A DNA stretch of 45,310 nucleotides from an uncultured Bacteroidales bacterium (lineage in GTDB: Bacteria > Bacteroidota > Bacteroidia > Bacteroidales > Bacteroidaceae), in NCBI GenBank assembly GCA_937876995.1, contig CALEFD010000054.1, forward strand, positions 1 to 45,310, given 5' to 3'. Position numbers and translations under genes: made by a program. The notes beneath the pieces were generated by a model that was not told the origin of the DNA, ran no database searches, and worked only from the letters and a program-made list of their open reading frames with translations. Below are positions 1 to 8,282 of this stretch, in pieces (positions within the stretch are counted from its first letter, which is position 1; each line of letters opens with the position of its first letter).

Positions 1-775
1 GAATTACATCAATATAGTGTACACCACAGTCAACAACCGGAGGGCAGTCCTCAAGAAGTGCTGCATAGCGCTTAGGATTCATAATATGATGATACCTTTT
101 TCCATCCTTCTCAACATAGCGTTCATAATCTCCTGATGTAGCCACATACCACTCACCCTGCAAGGATAAAGTACCCATATAACTTCCTTCTTCTCTGGGA
201 TGTACAATAGCTACATTCCAGGCACTTCCATCCGGTTTACTACCATAGGTAACTACACTTCCTCCTACGGAAATCACGGCTCCTTTTATATCCTTCCCGG
301 ATTTTAATATCAGACCGATTCTGTCGCAGGCAATCCCTTTACCTACAGCTCCCAAGTCCAGGCTCATACCCTCCGGCATATATACCTTTCCATCTTTTAA
401 AATCACTTTTGCGTAACCTGTATTTTTTAAATATTCTTCCAGCACTTCCCTATCCGGCACTGCAAACTCAGACTGTTCTATCTCATCACAAGTTGCACAA
501 GTATCTAAATCCCACCCTCTTCCAACACTACCTATGGTCACATCCAATGCTCCCCGACTTTTTTCGGATACCTGCCAAATCTCCTCCAAATAACGGTACA
601 ATTCCTCCGACACTGCCTGTCCCTCTTGGTTACCGGCTCCCTTATTTAACTTTGACACCTGAGAATCTTCCATACGCCAGGATAAGCATTCCTTTTCCAA
701 ACGCTCCAGCTCTTCCTGCACTTCCCGTATTATCTTTGCACCGGCTTTGCCAAAACTAACTAACACATAATATTC
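1..775 (-). CDS. apbE: FAD:protein FMN transferase (ApbE), partial at both ends
   Basis: The reverse strand is open for about 258 codons with no stop and no credible start. The translation shows ApbE hallmarks in order: LSWRMEDSQVSKLN near the start, SRGALDVTIG, the core DLGAVGKGIACD, ISVGG, and ATSGDYERYVEKDG followed by YHHIMNP, the FAD/Mg-binding region. ApbE attaches FMN covalently to threonine in proteins such as Rnf and Nqr subunits and normally acts outside the cytoplasmic membrane. The C-terminus is cut by the window edge. The N-terminus is also missing: the family's lipoprotein or signal segment and MGT-type motif should lie upstream, but the sequence there becomes ndk on the other strand. 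Sequence style (ERLEKECLSW, SEKSRGALDVT) resembles clostridial, Lachnospiraceae-like homologues rather than Bacteroidales ones; that placement is inference from memory of the family. It is probably foreign to the rest of the window. Confidence 0.85.
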
Positions 776-776
776 T

Positions 777-1250
777 ATGGAGAAAACTCTTGTCCTTATC
801 AAGCCTAACGCTATCCAGCGCGGTATTGCAGGTGATATTGTCACACGTTTTGAACGCAAGGGACTCAGAATTGCCGGTATGAAAATGCTGTTCATGAACG
901 ATGAACTTGTCCGTGAGCATTATGCTCATCTTGTGGAACGTCCTTTCTTTCCTTACCTAAAGGCTTCAATGCAGGCTGCTCCGTTGATTGCTTGCTGTCT
1001 TGAGGGTGCCGAGGCTGTTGAGACCGTACGTCTTATGGTTGGTGCTACCAATTCCCGTAAGGCTCTGCCCGGAACAATTCGTGGTGACTTCTCCATGAGC
1101 GGTGAGCAGAATGTGGTACATGCATCCGATTCTGTGGAGAATGCCGTTATTGAGATAAACCGTTTCTTTGCGCCCGGTGAACTGTTCGATTACGAGTCGG
1201 CAGTAACATGTTTTGAGTATGGTGGCGAAGAGAGCCAAAAGTATAAATAA
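777..1250 (+). CDS. ndk: Nucleoside diphosphate kinase
   Basis: This 157-residue protein is a full-length Ndk, which moves the gamma phosphate of ATP onto nucleoside diphosphates through a phosphohistidine. The N-terminal MEKTLVLIKPNAIQRG is the family signature, and the catalytic histidine is H115 in QNVVHASDS, the usual N-x-x-H-x-S-D site. The length is slightly above the usual 140-154 because of a short C-terminal tail. The ATG at 777 abuts antisense apbE sequence directly, so there is no room for a normal leader, and no promoter is visible. Its 3' end overlaps the start of the next gene, which suggests translational coupling. Recognition is certain; the upstream junction is suspect. Confidence 0.96.
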   Translation: MEKTLVLIKPNAIQRGIAGDIVTRFERKGLRIAGMKMLFMNDELVREHYAHLVERPFFPYLKASMQAAPLIACCLEGAEAVETVRLMVGATNSRKALPGTIRGDFSMSGEQNVVHASDSVENAVIEINRFFAPGELFDYESAVTCFEYGGEESQKYK

Positions 1251-2085
1251 TCATAAAGTGAAGAAGTTTTTTCAGTACATATTTCTGTTTGTTTTCTGTT
1301 CTTTGGTGTCTGTCGGTGCCAAGGCGCAGGCTCTTTTAGCCGAAGAGGTGACAATACAGCGTCAGATGGAGGAGGTAAAGACAATAGCATTGCGTAATAT
1401 GCTGTTGAACGAGGTCAATACCGTTCCTTCTGCCGACATGTATCCTGAGTGGGTAAATACAAAAGTACATTTCAAACACGCTCTTCCCGACTCATTCCGC
1501 ATCGACTTGCGCGGGTTTGTCATGCCTACAACAAACACCCAAATAACCGACAAGTTCGGCTATCGTCCCCGTCGCAGACGCGTACACAACGGTATTGATA
1601 TAAAAGTAAACCGTGGTGATACTATCTATGCCGCTTTTGACGGTAAGGTGCGAATTTCGCGATACGAGAGACGCGGTTATGGTCATTATTTGGTTATAAG
1701 ACATCCTAACGGATTAGAAACTGTCTATGCACATCTTTCAAAGAAACTTGTAAAAGAGAATCAGATTGTGCGTGCAGGTGAACCTATCGGTTTAGGTGGT
1801 AATACAGGACGTTCAACAGGTTCACACCTCCATTTTGAAACCAGAATTTTGGGAAAACCCGTAAATCCGGCATTTATGTTCAATTTCCCGGAACAGTGTG
1901 CCGAAACAGATGTTTATGTATATCGTAAAGCCGATAACAAAGAGGTTTATTATAAAGTTCGCAGTGGTGATACACTGACACGTATAGCAGCTAAAAACGA
2001 GACATCGGTATCTGCAATATGTAAATTGAATGGAATATCCAGAAATACAATACTTAGAGTAGGACAAACCCTTAGGGTGAATTAA
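1219..2085 (+). CDS. M23 family metallopeptidase with C-terminal LysM domain
   Basis: This is a secreted murein endopeptidase candidate of 288 residues from the ATG at 1219. A TTG at 1213 and a GTG at 1258 are also in frame; the GTG would give a cleaner signal peptide (KKFFQYIFLFVFCSLV, ending GAKAQA) and no overlap with ndk, so the start is uncertain. The M23 (LytM) domain spans roughly residues 95-220, with zinc ligands H123 and D127 in HNGID, and H203/H205 in SHLHFE. One LysM repeat follows (about 240-288, VRSGDTLTRIAAKN), expected to bind peptidoglycan. The active-site set is complete, so it is probably an active DD-endopeptidase-like enzyme rather than a degenerate EnvC type. It is read with ndk and the downstream genes. 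Confidence 0.9.
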   Translation: MVAKRAKSINNHKVKKFFQYIFLFVFCSLVSVGAKAQALLAEEVTIQRQMEEVKTIALRNMLLNEVNTVPSADMYPEWVNTKVHFKHALPDSFRIDLRGFVMPTTNTQITDKFGYRPRRRRVHNGIDIKVNRGDTIYAAFDGKVRISRYERRGYGHYLVIRHPNGLETVYAHLSKKLVKENQIVRAGEPIGLGGNTGRSTGSHLHFETRILGKPVNPAFMFNFPEQCAETDVYVYRKADNKEVYYKVRSGDTLTRIAAKNETSVSAICKLNGISRNTILRVGQTLRVN

Positions 2086-2095
2086 TATATTGATT

Positions 2096-2668
2096 ATGTG
2101 TGAAATGTGTAATAATAAGGCTGAAAAGCCAAATACAGACAAACAGTTTGAAGAGATAATAGCTCTGTGTCGTGCATTGTTTGTTAAGAAGATGCAGGAT
2201 TATGGTCCATCGTGGAGAATTATGCGTCCGCAGTCTTTGACAGACCAGATTTTTATAAAGGCAAAACGTATTCGCGGAATAGAGACTACTGAATTCACCA
2301 TGATTGATGAAGACATTCGTTCAGAACTTATAGGTATTGTCAATTACGGAATTATTGCGCTTATTCAGTTGGAACATGGTTATTCCGATGTGGTTGACAA
2401 GAGCAAAGAGTGGGCATTGTCTGAATACGACAAGTATGCGCAATCTACCCTGGAACTGATGAAAAAGAAGAATCACGACTATCAGGAAGCGTGGCGTGAT
2501 ATGCGTACTACATCTTATACGGATTTTATTCTTACCAAGATAAACCGTACCAAAGAGATTGAAGATAACGACGGCAAGACCATAGCATCGGAAGGTATAG
2601 ATGCAAACTATATGGATATGATAAACTATGCTGTGTTTGGATTGATAAAAATCAAGTTTGGAAAATAA
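2096..2668 (+). CDS. DUF1599 family protein with two internal repeats
   Basis: From the ATG at 2096 the protein has 190 residues; a TTG six bases upstream is the only other nearby start. It contains two copies of one motif: KKMQDYGPSWRIMRPQSLTD near residue 30, and KKKNHDYQEAWRDMRTTSYTD near residue 125. Each is followed by an acidic stretch and a hydrophobic helix (IVNYGIIALIQL and MINYAVFGLIKI). This is the DUF1599 pattern known from Bacteroidota. The function is not established; the helical D-Y-x-x-x-W-R repeats might bind nucleotide, which is inference only. It has no signal peptide and is probably cytosolic. It lies between the M23 peptidase and a DoxX-like gene, a gene neighbourhood often seen in Bacteroidales. 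Confidence 0.75.
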   Translation: MCEMCNNKAEKPNTDKQFEEIIALCRALFVKKMQDYGPSWRIMRPQSLTDQIFIKAKRIRGIETTEFTMIDEDIRSELIGIVNYGIIALIQLEHGYSDVVDKSKEWALSEYDKYAQSTLELMKKKNHDYQEAWRDMRTTSYTDFILTKINRTKEIEDNDGKTIASEGIDANYMDMINYAVFGLIKIKFGK

Positions 2669-2681
2669 ATAAAGAGCCGAT

Positions 2682-3803
2682 ATGTCCGGAAGAGTGCGTT
2701 TTGAAAAGATAATGACAACGGTATGCAGAATACTGTTGGGCTCTGTCTTTGTCTTTTCCGGAATAGTAAAAGCCATTGATCCTGTAGGTACACAGATTAA
2801 ATTCATAGATTATCTGTTGGCTTTTGGTTGGGACGGTATCTTTATGGACAGCACTCTGCTTATTTTTGCAGCACTGCTGGCAGGATTTGAATTTCTGTTG
2901 GGTGTGTATATGCTTATGGGCGTATTCACTAGAGGAACTACCTTCTTGTTACTCTGCATGATGTTAGTGCTAACTCCATTTACTCTGTACACTGCATTGA
3001 AAAATCCTGTAGAAGATTGTGGCTGTTTTGGAGATGCTCTTATTCTTACCAATTGGCAGACCTTTGAAAAGAATCTGTTGCTATTGCTAATGGCGTTTTT
3101 CCTGTTCTTCAAAAAGAGATATATCACTCCGTTGGTAAGTGAACGAAGGCAGTGGCTGGTAACTGTTGTGACGGTTTTACTGCTTACCAGATTTACCATA
3201 AGCAACATTAACGGATTGCCGGCTTTGGATTTCCGTTCGTATAAAATAGGAACAGATTTGCGTAGTGAGATATTTGAAAATGCAAATCCAAAGATGGCAG
3301 ATTTCTTTATTCTGGATAAAGATTTGAACGATGTCACTCCTATGATACTGGAAAATAGGGGTTATACATTCCTGTTGGTGGCAGATCATCTGGAGAAGGC
3401 CGATGAAAGCCATCTGGATATGGTAGATGATTTGTATGATTACAGTCATAAGTACGGCTATGGTTTTTATGGTTTGACAGCTTCCGGAAGTGACATTGTG
3501 CAGAAGTGGATTGAAAATAATGGTGCTGAATATTCGTTTTTCTATGCCGATGAGATTCCGTTGCAAACTATGGTACGTGCCAATCCGGGTTTGATATTGC
3601 TAAAAGATGGTGTAATAGTAAACAAATGGAGCGGTCATAATATTCCATCGGAAGTATTTTTAGATGTACCGTTGGAACAGAGTTTTTTAGGTGTTCAGGC
3701 TACGCAGAATAGAGCTATGGCAATACTGTCAATATTTTTGTTGTTTGTAATTCCATTGGCACTTATAATACTTATAGATAAATTGAAAAGTAAAGTTTCA
3801 TAA
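2682..3803 (+). CDS. DoxX/MauE-like membrane protein with C-terminal thioredoxin-like region (BT_3928-type)
   Basis: The protein has 373 residues. The N-terminal half has four hydrophobic segments of the DoxX/MauE type, beginning LLGSVFVFSGIVKAIDPVG, with a paired-cysteine motif EDCGCFGD near residue 110. MauE-like proteins with this motif are linked to quinone or disulfide redox chemistry in the inner membrane. Residues about 200-340 resemble a thioredoxin-like fold (ANPGLILLKDGVIVNKW) but contain no cysteine, and a last membrane segment (AILSIFLLFVIPLALIILI) ends the protein. It lies 13 bases after the DUF1599 gene and 18 before tpiA, so is probably in the same transcript. The molecular role is unknown; the family resemblance is by pattern recognition. 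Confidence 0.75.
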   Translation: MSGRVRFEKIMTTVCRILLGSVFVFSGIVKAIDPVGTQIKFIDYLLAFGWDGIFMDSTLLIFAALLAGFEFLLGVYMLMGVFTRGTTFLLLCMMLVLTPFTLYTALKNPVEDCGCFGDALILTNWQTFEKNLLLLLMAFFLFFKKRYITPLVSERRQWLVTVVTVLLLTRFTISNINGLPALDFRSYKIGTDLRSEIFENANPKMADFFILDKDLNDVTPMILENRGYTFLLVADHLEKADESHLDMVDDLYDYSHKYGYGFYGLTASGSDIVQKWIENNGAEYSFFYADEIPLQTMVRANPGLILLKDGVIVNKWSGHNIPSEVFLDVPLEQSFLGVQATQNRAMAILSIFLLFVIPLALIILIDKLKSKVS

Positions 3804-3821
3804 CAATAAATTTTAAAAGAA

Positions 3822-4580
3822 ATGAGAAAAAAGATTGTAGCAGGTAACTGGAAGATGAACAAGAATCTTCAGGAAGGTATTGAGTTGGTAAAAGAGATCA
3901 ACGCTATGTTGGTAGCCGAAAAACCAAATTGTGATGTAGTAGTATGTACTCCATTCATACATTTGGCTTCTGTAACTCCATTAGTTGACCAGAATTTGGT
4001 TGGCATTGGTGCAGAAAACTGTGCCGATAAGGCTTCGGGTGCTTACACAGGTGAAGTTTCTGCTTCTATGATTGCTTCAACTGGTGCAAAATATTGTATC
4101 CTCGGTCATTCAGAACGTAGAGCTTACTATCACGAAACTGATGAAATTCTGAAAGAGAAGGTTCAGTTGGCTCTTGAAAACGGTCTTACTCCTATTTTCT
4201 GTGTAGGTGAAGTAAAAGAAGAGCGTGTATCAGGTATTCAGAATCAGGTGGTTAAAGGTCAGTTAGAGGGTGGCTTGTTCAACCTTTCTGCTGAAGACTT
4301 TGGCAAGATTGTAATTGCTTACGAACCGGTTTGGGCTATAGGTACAGGTCTTACAGCTACAGCAGAACAGGCAGAAGAGATGCATGCATTCATCCGTTCA
4401 GAGATTGCAGCCAAGTATGGCCAGCAGGTTGCTGATGATTGCTCAATCCTTTACGGTGGCAGTTGCAAAGCATCAAATGCAAAAGAGTTGTTCGCAAATC
4501 CTAACGTAGATGGTGGTCTGATAGGTGGTGCTTCATTGAAAGCTGCCGATTTCAAGGGTATCATCGATGCATGGAACTAA
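3822..4580 (+). CDS. tpiA: Triosephosphate isomerase
   Basis: This 252-residue TIM-barrel enzyme interconverts dihydroxyacetone phosphate and glyceraldehyde 3-phosphate in glycolysis. All catalytic residues are present: K11 in AGNWKMNKN, H96 in ILGHSERR, and E168 in the signature AYEPVWAIGTG. The phosphate-gripping loop YGGSCKASNA and the terminal GGLIGGASLK are also intact. The length is normal for the family. It lies in a packed forward cluster and its last codons run into the leader of the SPOR gene. Confidence 0.98.
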   Translation: MRKKIVAGNWKMNKNLQEGIELVKEINAMLVAEKPNCDVVVCTPFIHLASVTPLVDQNLVGIGAENCADKASGAYTGEVSASMIASTGAKYCILGHSERRAYYHETDEILKEKVQLALENGLTPIFCVGEVKEERVSGIQNQVVKGQLEGGLFNLSAEDFGKIVIAYEPVWAIGTGLTATAEQAEEMHAFIRSEIAAKYGQQVADDCSILYGGSCKASNAKELFANPNVDGGLIGGASLKAADFKGIIDAWN

Positions 4581-4587
4581 TATAAAG

Positions 4588-5040
4588 ATGATGAAAAAGA
4601 CAGGATTGTTATTTGTCCTGCTTCTCTTAACGGTGACGGCCGGTGCTCAACAGACACTGGTCGATCACTTGGAGAGAGATGTTGAAGGCAAAGGTGTTAT
4701 TAGGGTGGATAGAGATGCCAGACTTGATAGTCTTATAGGAACAACTATGAACTATCAGGCCGGAACTATAGTTAAAGCTACCGGATACCGTATTCAGGTA
4801 TATGCCGGTAACAATACTCGCTATGCCAAAGAGCAGGCTCAGGAGGCAGAGAAGTTTATCCGTATGAACTATCCGCAACTGCCTGTCTATACTCTTTTTA
4901 AATCGCCTCGCTGGCTATGTACGGTTGGTGATTTTATCTATTATGAAGAGGCTTACGAAGTGATGCGTAAACTTAAAAAGGAGACTCCCTACAAAGGGCT
5001 TATCATTTTAAGAAATCAAGAAATCAACGTATATTTATGA
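4588..5040 (+). CDS. Secreted SPOR-domain protein
   Basis: I place the start at the double ATG at 4588/4591, because an in-frame ATG at 4567 overlaps tpiA and would put ten polar residues before the signal peptide. The product (about 150 residues) begins MMKKTGLLFVLLLLTVTAGAQQ, a clear signal peptide. The C-terminal half (YRIQVYAGNNTRYAKEQA through IILRNQEINVYL) fits a SPOR domain, which binds denuded glycan strands at division sites. In Bacteroidales a small SPOR protein commonly sits between tpiA and folE. It overlaps folE by four bases (ATGA), pointing to coupled translation. It probably acts at the cell wall; the partner is unknown. Confidence 0.85.
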   Translation: MMKKTGLLFVLLLLTVTAGAQQTLVDHLERDVEGKGVIRVDRDARLDSLIGTTMNYQAGTIVKATGYRIQVYAGNNTRYAKEQAQEAEKFIRMNYPQLPVYTLFKSPRWLCTVGDFIYYEEAYEVMRKLKKETPYKGLIILRNQEINVYL

Positions 5041-5630
5041 GTAGTTTGATTCCATTTTCAGACGAAGAATCAAAAGATTTTCAGGCTCTTAAAAAACATT
5101 ATGAAGAGATATTAAGGATTATTGAGCCTAATCCGGACAGAGAGGGTTTGGAACGTACTCCTTTGAGAGTTGCCAAAACATTTATGGATTTTACAAGTGG
5201 TTATAAAATAGATCCGGCTGCGGTGCTAAAATCGGCAATGTTCAAAGAAGACTATAGTCAAATGGTCATTGTAAAGGATATTGATTTTTATTCTCTCTGT
5301 GAACATCATCTTCTTCCTTTCTATGGAAAGGTTCATGTAGCTTATATACCCAATGGTTATATTACCGGTTTAAGTAAGATAGCCCGTGTGGTTGATGTGT
5401 TTGCCAGAAGACTTCAGGTACAGGAGCGAATGACCTACCAGATTAAGGAGTGTATTCAACAAACTTTACAACCTCTGGGTGTGATGGTTGTTGTTGAGGC
5501 TAGCCACATGTGTATGCAGATGCGTGGTGTAGAAAAACAGAATTCCATTACTACAACGTCCGATTTTACCGGTGCTTTCAATCAGGCAAAGACGCGTGAA
5601 GAGTTTATGAATCTGATAAACAGAAAGTGA
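5037..5630 (+). CDS. folE: GTP cyclohydrolase I
   Basis: This 197-residue FolE converts GTP to 7,8-dihydroneopterin triphosphate, the first step of folate synthesis. Visible motifs are the N-terminal RIIEPNPDREGLERTPLRVA, the zinc and catalytic motif SLCEHHLLPF with C88 and H90, GYITGLSKIARVVDVFARR, and the late cysteine in CMQMRGVEKQNS that completes the zinc site. The length matches type I (FolE1) enzymes. It starts within the SPOR stop codon and ends eight bases before the convergent dnaG stop. A terminator-like hairpin begins 12 bases after the stop. Confidence 0.97.
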   Translation: MSSLIPFSDEESKDFQALKKHYEEILRIIEPNPDREGLERTPLRVAKTFMDFTSGYKIDPAAVLKSAMFKEDYSQMVIVKDIDFYSLCEHHLLPFYGKVHVAYIPNGYITGLSKIARVVDVFARRLQVQERMTYQIKECIQQTLQPLGVMVVVEASHMCMQMRGVEKQNSITTTSDFTGAFNQAKTREEFMNLINRK

Positions 5631-5638
5631 GTAAAGTT

Positions 5639-7651
5639 TTATAGGTGAACCACTCGGTCACCTAATTTTTTTGCCAGTTCATTGCGTGCGGTAAGCAGTG
5701 TTTTGTATCTGTTCTGTGCCTCTATAAATATTTCCGGATTTTCAATAGTTTCCGGTTTTTGTATCTCTTTAAGCACTTTGTCAATTTCAAAACGAACTAT
5801 CTCATACTGGTAGTCAGTCATTATATGTGTTGTCAAATCAAACAATCTTTCCTCTACAGGAGTACTGTTTTTTGAAAACATTTGGCTTAACTGATATGGC
5901 TCTTCTATAAGACTGGCGGCTGTAAGACTGATAAATTCTTCGGAATGGGATAGAAAGAATCTTTCACTTATAAAATTGGGAGTGTTACAATTTTCTCTAT
6001 ACAACTCCAGAATTCGTCGGTATATGGGATGTTGCAGTTCAATACCATCGTTTTCTAAAGATTGCGATATGAATTCGCCAACTGTGATGCTCTGTTCTTC
6101 TTCCTCCAAATAGCAAAACTCTTTGTCGGCAAATCGAACCAGATATTGAGCTATCAGTCTCTCCTTCTTCATTATCTGTTCGTAACCGGCACGTTTCAAT
6201 GCCCGGATCTCATTCTTTAGCTTTTCTATGCTGTTTTCCTGTGTCTGACTGGTGGTGACATCGGAACCATCGCCAGTAGTATCTTCCTGTTCACTTTTTT
6301 CCATATTGCTCTCCTGATTGCGAACAGGAACATTTTGCTGCGGTTCATTATATTTTTCACGCTGTCTCTTGTTGACATCGTTTATAAGCAGTTGTTCACT
6401 AACGTGAAGTATCTGTGAACATTCGGTTATATAGACAGAACGTACTATGGGATCATCTATCACCGAAATACTCTGAGTTATCTCTTTTATCAGGTTGGAA
6501 CGCGATATAGGGTCGTCCGAAGCCTCTTCCATTAGAAGATTAACTTTGAATCTTATAAAGTCTATTTGATGCTTGTCTATATACTCCTGAAATTTTGCAG
6601 CGCCCATTTTTTGTGAAAAACTATCAGGGTCTTCTCCGTCGGGTAGTAATAGCACTTTTACGTTCATACCCTCTGCCAATAACATATCTATACCACGCAG
6701 AGAAGCTTTAATACCGGCCTTATCGCCATCGTAAAGCACTGTTATGTTGTTGGTAAAACGGTGTATAAGTCTAATTTGTCCCTTGGTTAGGGATGTCCCG
6801 CTGGAAGCAACTACGTTCTCTATACCTGCCTGTACCATTGAAATAACGTCGGCATAGCCCTCTACCAAAAAACAACGGTCTTTGCGTGTTATGGCCTGTT
6901 TTGCAAAATACAATCCGTACAGTTCGTTGCTCTTTGAATAGATGATAGATTCAGGTGAATTTACATATTTGGCAGCTTTGGGGTCCGATTTCATAATACG
7001 TCCGCCAAAAGCCACAACTTTTCCCGATAATGAGTGGACCGGAAATATCACTCTGCCCCAAAAACGGTCACGTAGTGTTCCATCTTCTTTCTGATAGCAC
7101 AATCCGGTCTTTACCAGAAGTTCTTTGTTGAATCCTTTGGCAATAGCTGCATCAGCAGTTGAATGTCCGTTGTCAGGGCAGTATCCCAGCTGGAATTTCT
7201 TTATAATATCGTCTCTGAATTTACGATTTTTCAAATAACTGAGACCTATAGCCCTACCTCGGTCTGAATACAAACTGTCTGTAAAAAAATCGGCAGCAAA
7301 CTGATTTATAATAAACATGGATTCGCGGTCTCTATGCAGTTCCTTTTCTTTATCGGTATATTCTCTATGCTGGAACGGAATACCATACTTCTTTGCCAAC
7401 CATTCGGCAGCTTGTGAAAATGACATCTGTTCGTGCTCCATAAGAAAGTGTATGGCATTGCCTCCCTTTCCGCAGCTAAAACATTTGCAAATACCTTTAG
7501 ACGGAGAGACATAGAATGAAGGTGTCTTTTCGTCATGAAAAGGACATAGACCTACGTAGTTGACACCTCTTCTGTGAAGTGTAACAAAGTCTGAAACCAC
7601 ATCAACAATGTTGGCTGTGTCTATTATTCGTTGTATAGTAAGACTGTCCAT
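5639..7651 (-). CDS. dnaG: DNA primase
   Basis: This 670-residue protein is the replicative primase, which makes RNA primers at the fork with DnaB helicase. Domains in order are the CHC2 zinc-binding domain at about residues 35-65 (CPFHDEKTPSF, then CKCFSCGKGG), the N-terminal catalytic fold, and a Toprim domain around residues 260-340 (CFLVEGYADVISMVQAG, then VLYDGDKAGIKA with the acidic metal-binding residues). A charged Q/E-rich linker near residues 430-470 precedes the C-terminal helicase-binding region. The length is typical of Bacteroidales primases. It is transcribed alone against the flanking genes, from its own promoter in the 177-bp gap upstream. Confidence 0.97.
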   Translation of the reverse strand: MDSLTIQRIIDTANIVDVVSDFVTLHRRGVNYVGLCPFHDEKTPSFYVSPSKGICKCFSCGKGGNAIHFLMEHEQMSFSQAAEWLAKKYGIPFQHREYTDKEKELHRDRESMFIINQFAADFFTDSLYSDRGRAIGLSYLKNRKFRDDIIKKFQLGYCPDNGHSTADAAIAKGFNKELLVKTGLCYQKEDGTLRDRFWGRVIFPVHSLSGKVVAFGGRIMKSDPKAAKYVNSPESIIYSKSNELYGLYFAKQAITRKDRCFLVEGYADVISMVQAGIENVVASSGTSLTKGQIRLIHRFTNNITVLYDGDKAGIKASLRGIDMLLAEGMNVKVLLLPDGEDPDSFSQKMGAAKFQEYIDKHQIDFIRFKVNLLMEEASDDPISRSNLIKEITQSISVIDDPIVRSVYITECSQILHVSEQLLINDVNKRQREKYNEPQQNVPVRNQESNMEKSEQEDTTGDGSDVTTSQTQENSIEKLKNEIRALKRAGYEQIMKKERLIAQYLVRFADKEFCYLEEEEQSITVGEFISQSLENDGIELQHPIYRRILELYRENCNTPNFISERFFLSHSEEFISLTAASLIEEPYQLSQMFSKNSTPVEERLFDLTTHIMTDYQYEIVRFEIDKVLKEIQKPETIENPEIFIEAQNRYKTLLTARNELAKKLGDRVVHL
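5642..5672 (+). terminator. Terminator of the folE operon, inside the dnaG 3' end
   Basis: A perfect 7-bp stem, TAGGTGA at 5642-5648 and TCACCTA at 5658-5664, with a 9-nt loop, is followed by A and seven T. It reads as an intrinsic terminator for the forward operon. The same bases encode the last residues of dnaG on the reverse strand. Confidence 0.75.
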
Positions 7652-7685
7652 TTTCTGTTGTTCGTTTGCAAAATGCAGATGGAAC

Positions 7686-7694
7686 GCAAAAGTA
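7686..7694 (-). promoter_or_regulatory. Probable dnaG promoter -7 box
   Basis: The reverse strand reads TACTTTTGC here, matching the Bacteroidota -7 consensus TAnnTTTG, 35 bases before the dnaG start. The -33 element is weak (only T-rich sequence), so the call rests mainly on the -7 box and its position. Confidence 0.5.
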
Positions 7695-7828
7695 GTAATT
7701 TTAACCGAAATTTCGCCTTTTAGCTACTAATGATGTTTTTTTTTATCCTTTTGCAATTTTTATGGTTTAAAAAGGCCTGTTTTTAAGAAATAATCATTTA
7801 TTTTGTAGTGTTTTACAAATGGAAAACT

Positions 7829-8257
7829 ATGAACGATAAAAACAGACCTTACAAGTTAAGAGAGAAGGTGGAAAAAGAAGCTGGCTACAGAAACATGATT
7901 AGATTAGAATTAGCCGATGAATTGTATGATAAGATTCTAACCATTATTGTTGCTGAAAAGAAGTACAGGGATCCTGAATATTCAGCAAAACAACTAGCCA
8001 AGGATTTACATACTAATCCACGATATCTTTCTGCTGTGATTAACTCGAGATTTGGAATGAATTATTCCAGTTTGGTGAACGAATTCAGAGTACGCGATGC
8101 TCAGAATATGTTAGTTGATAAACGCTATGTAGATAAGACTATGGAAGAGATTGGCCTTATGGTGGGTTTTGCTAACAGACAGTCTTTCTATGCAGCATTT
8201 TACAAAGAGAAAGGGGAGGCCCCTCATCAATATCAGAAGAGGCATTCTCGTTCTTGA
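7829..8257 (+). CDS. Small AraC-type helix-turn-helix DNA-binding protein
   Basis: From the ATG at 7829 (a GTG at 7808 is also in frame) the product has 142 residues. Residues about 30-135 form an AraC-type double helix-turn-helix: SAKQLAKDLHTNPRYLSAVI is the first recognition unit, and MEEIGLMVGFANRQSFYAAF with a terminal EAPHQYQKRH is the second, the classic G-F-x-x-x-x-x-F-x-x-x-F-K pattern. There is no sensor domain beyond a short N-terminal helix, so it is a stand-alone DNA-binding unit. The target is unknown. It is transcribed away from dnaG, and a hairpin separates it from the AlkD-like gene. Confidence 0.85.
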   Translation: MNDKNRPYKLREKVEKEAGYRNMIRLELADELYDKILTIIVAEKKYRDPEYSAKQLAKDLHTNPRYLSAVINSRFGMNYSSLVNEFRVRDAQNMLVDKRYVDKTMEEIGLMVGFANRQSFYAAFYKEKGEAPHQYQKRHSRS

Positions 8258-8260
8258 ATA

Positions 8261-8281
8261 GCCGGATCAGACCGGCTTTGA
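8261..8281 (+). other. Hairpin between the AraC-type gene and the AlkD-like gene
   Basis: AGCCGG (8261-8266) and CCGGCT (8273-8278) form a perfect 6-bp GC-rich stem with a 6-nt loop, followed by only three T. It starts three bases after one stop codon and ends just before the next ATG at 8283. It may be a weak terminator or may occlude initiation of the next gene; I cannot tell which. Confidence 0.5.
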
Positions 8282-8282
8282 T

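Noticed and set aside
409..759. Forward 116-codon frame opposite apbE
   Set aside because: Proline- and leucine-rich translation without any family pattern; the reverse strand of the same bases encodes clear ApbE motifs.
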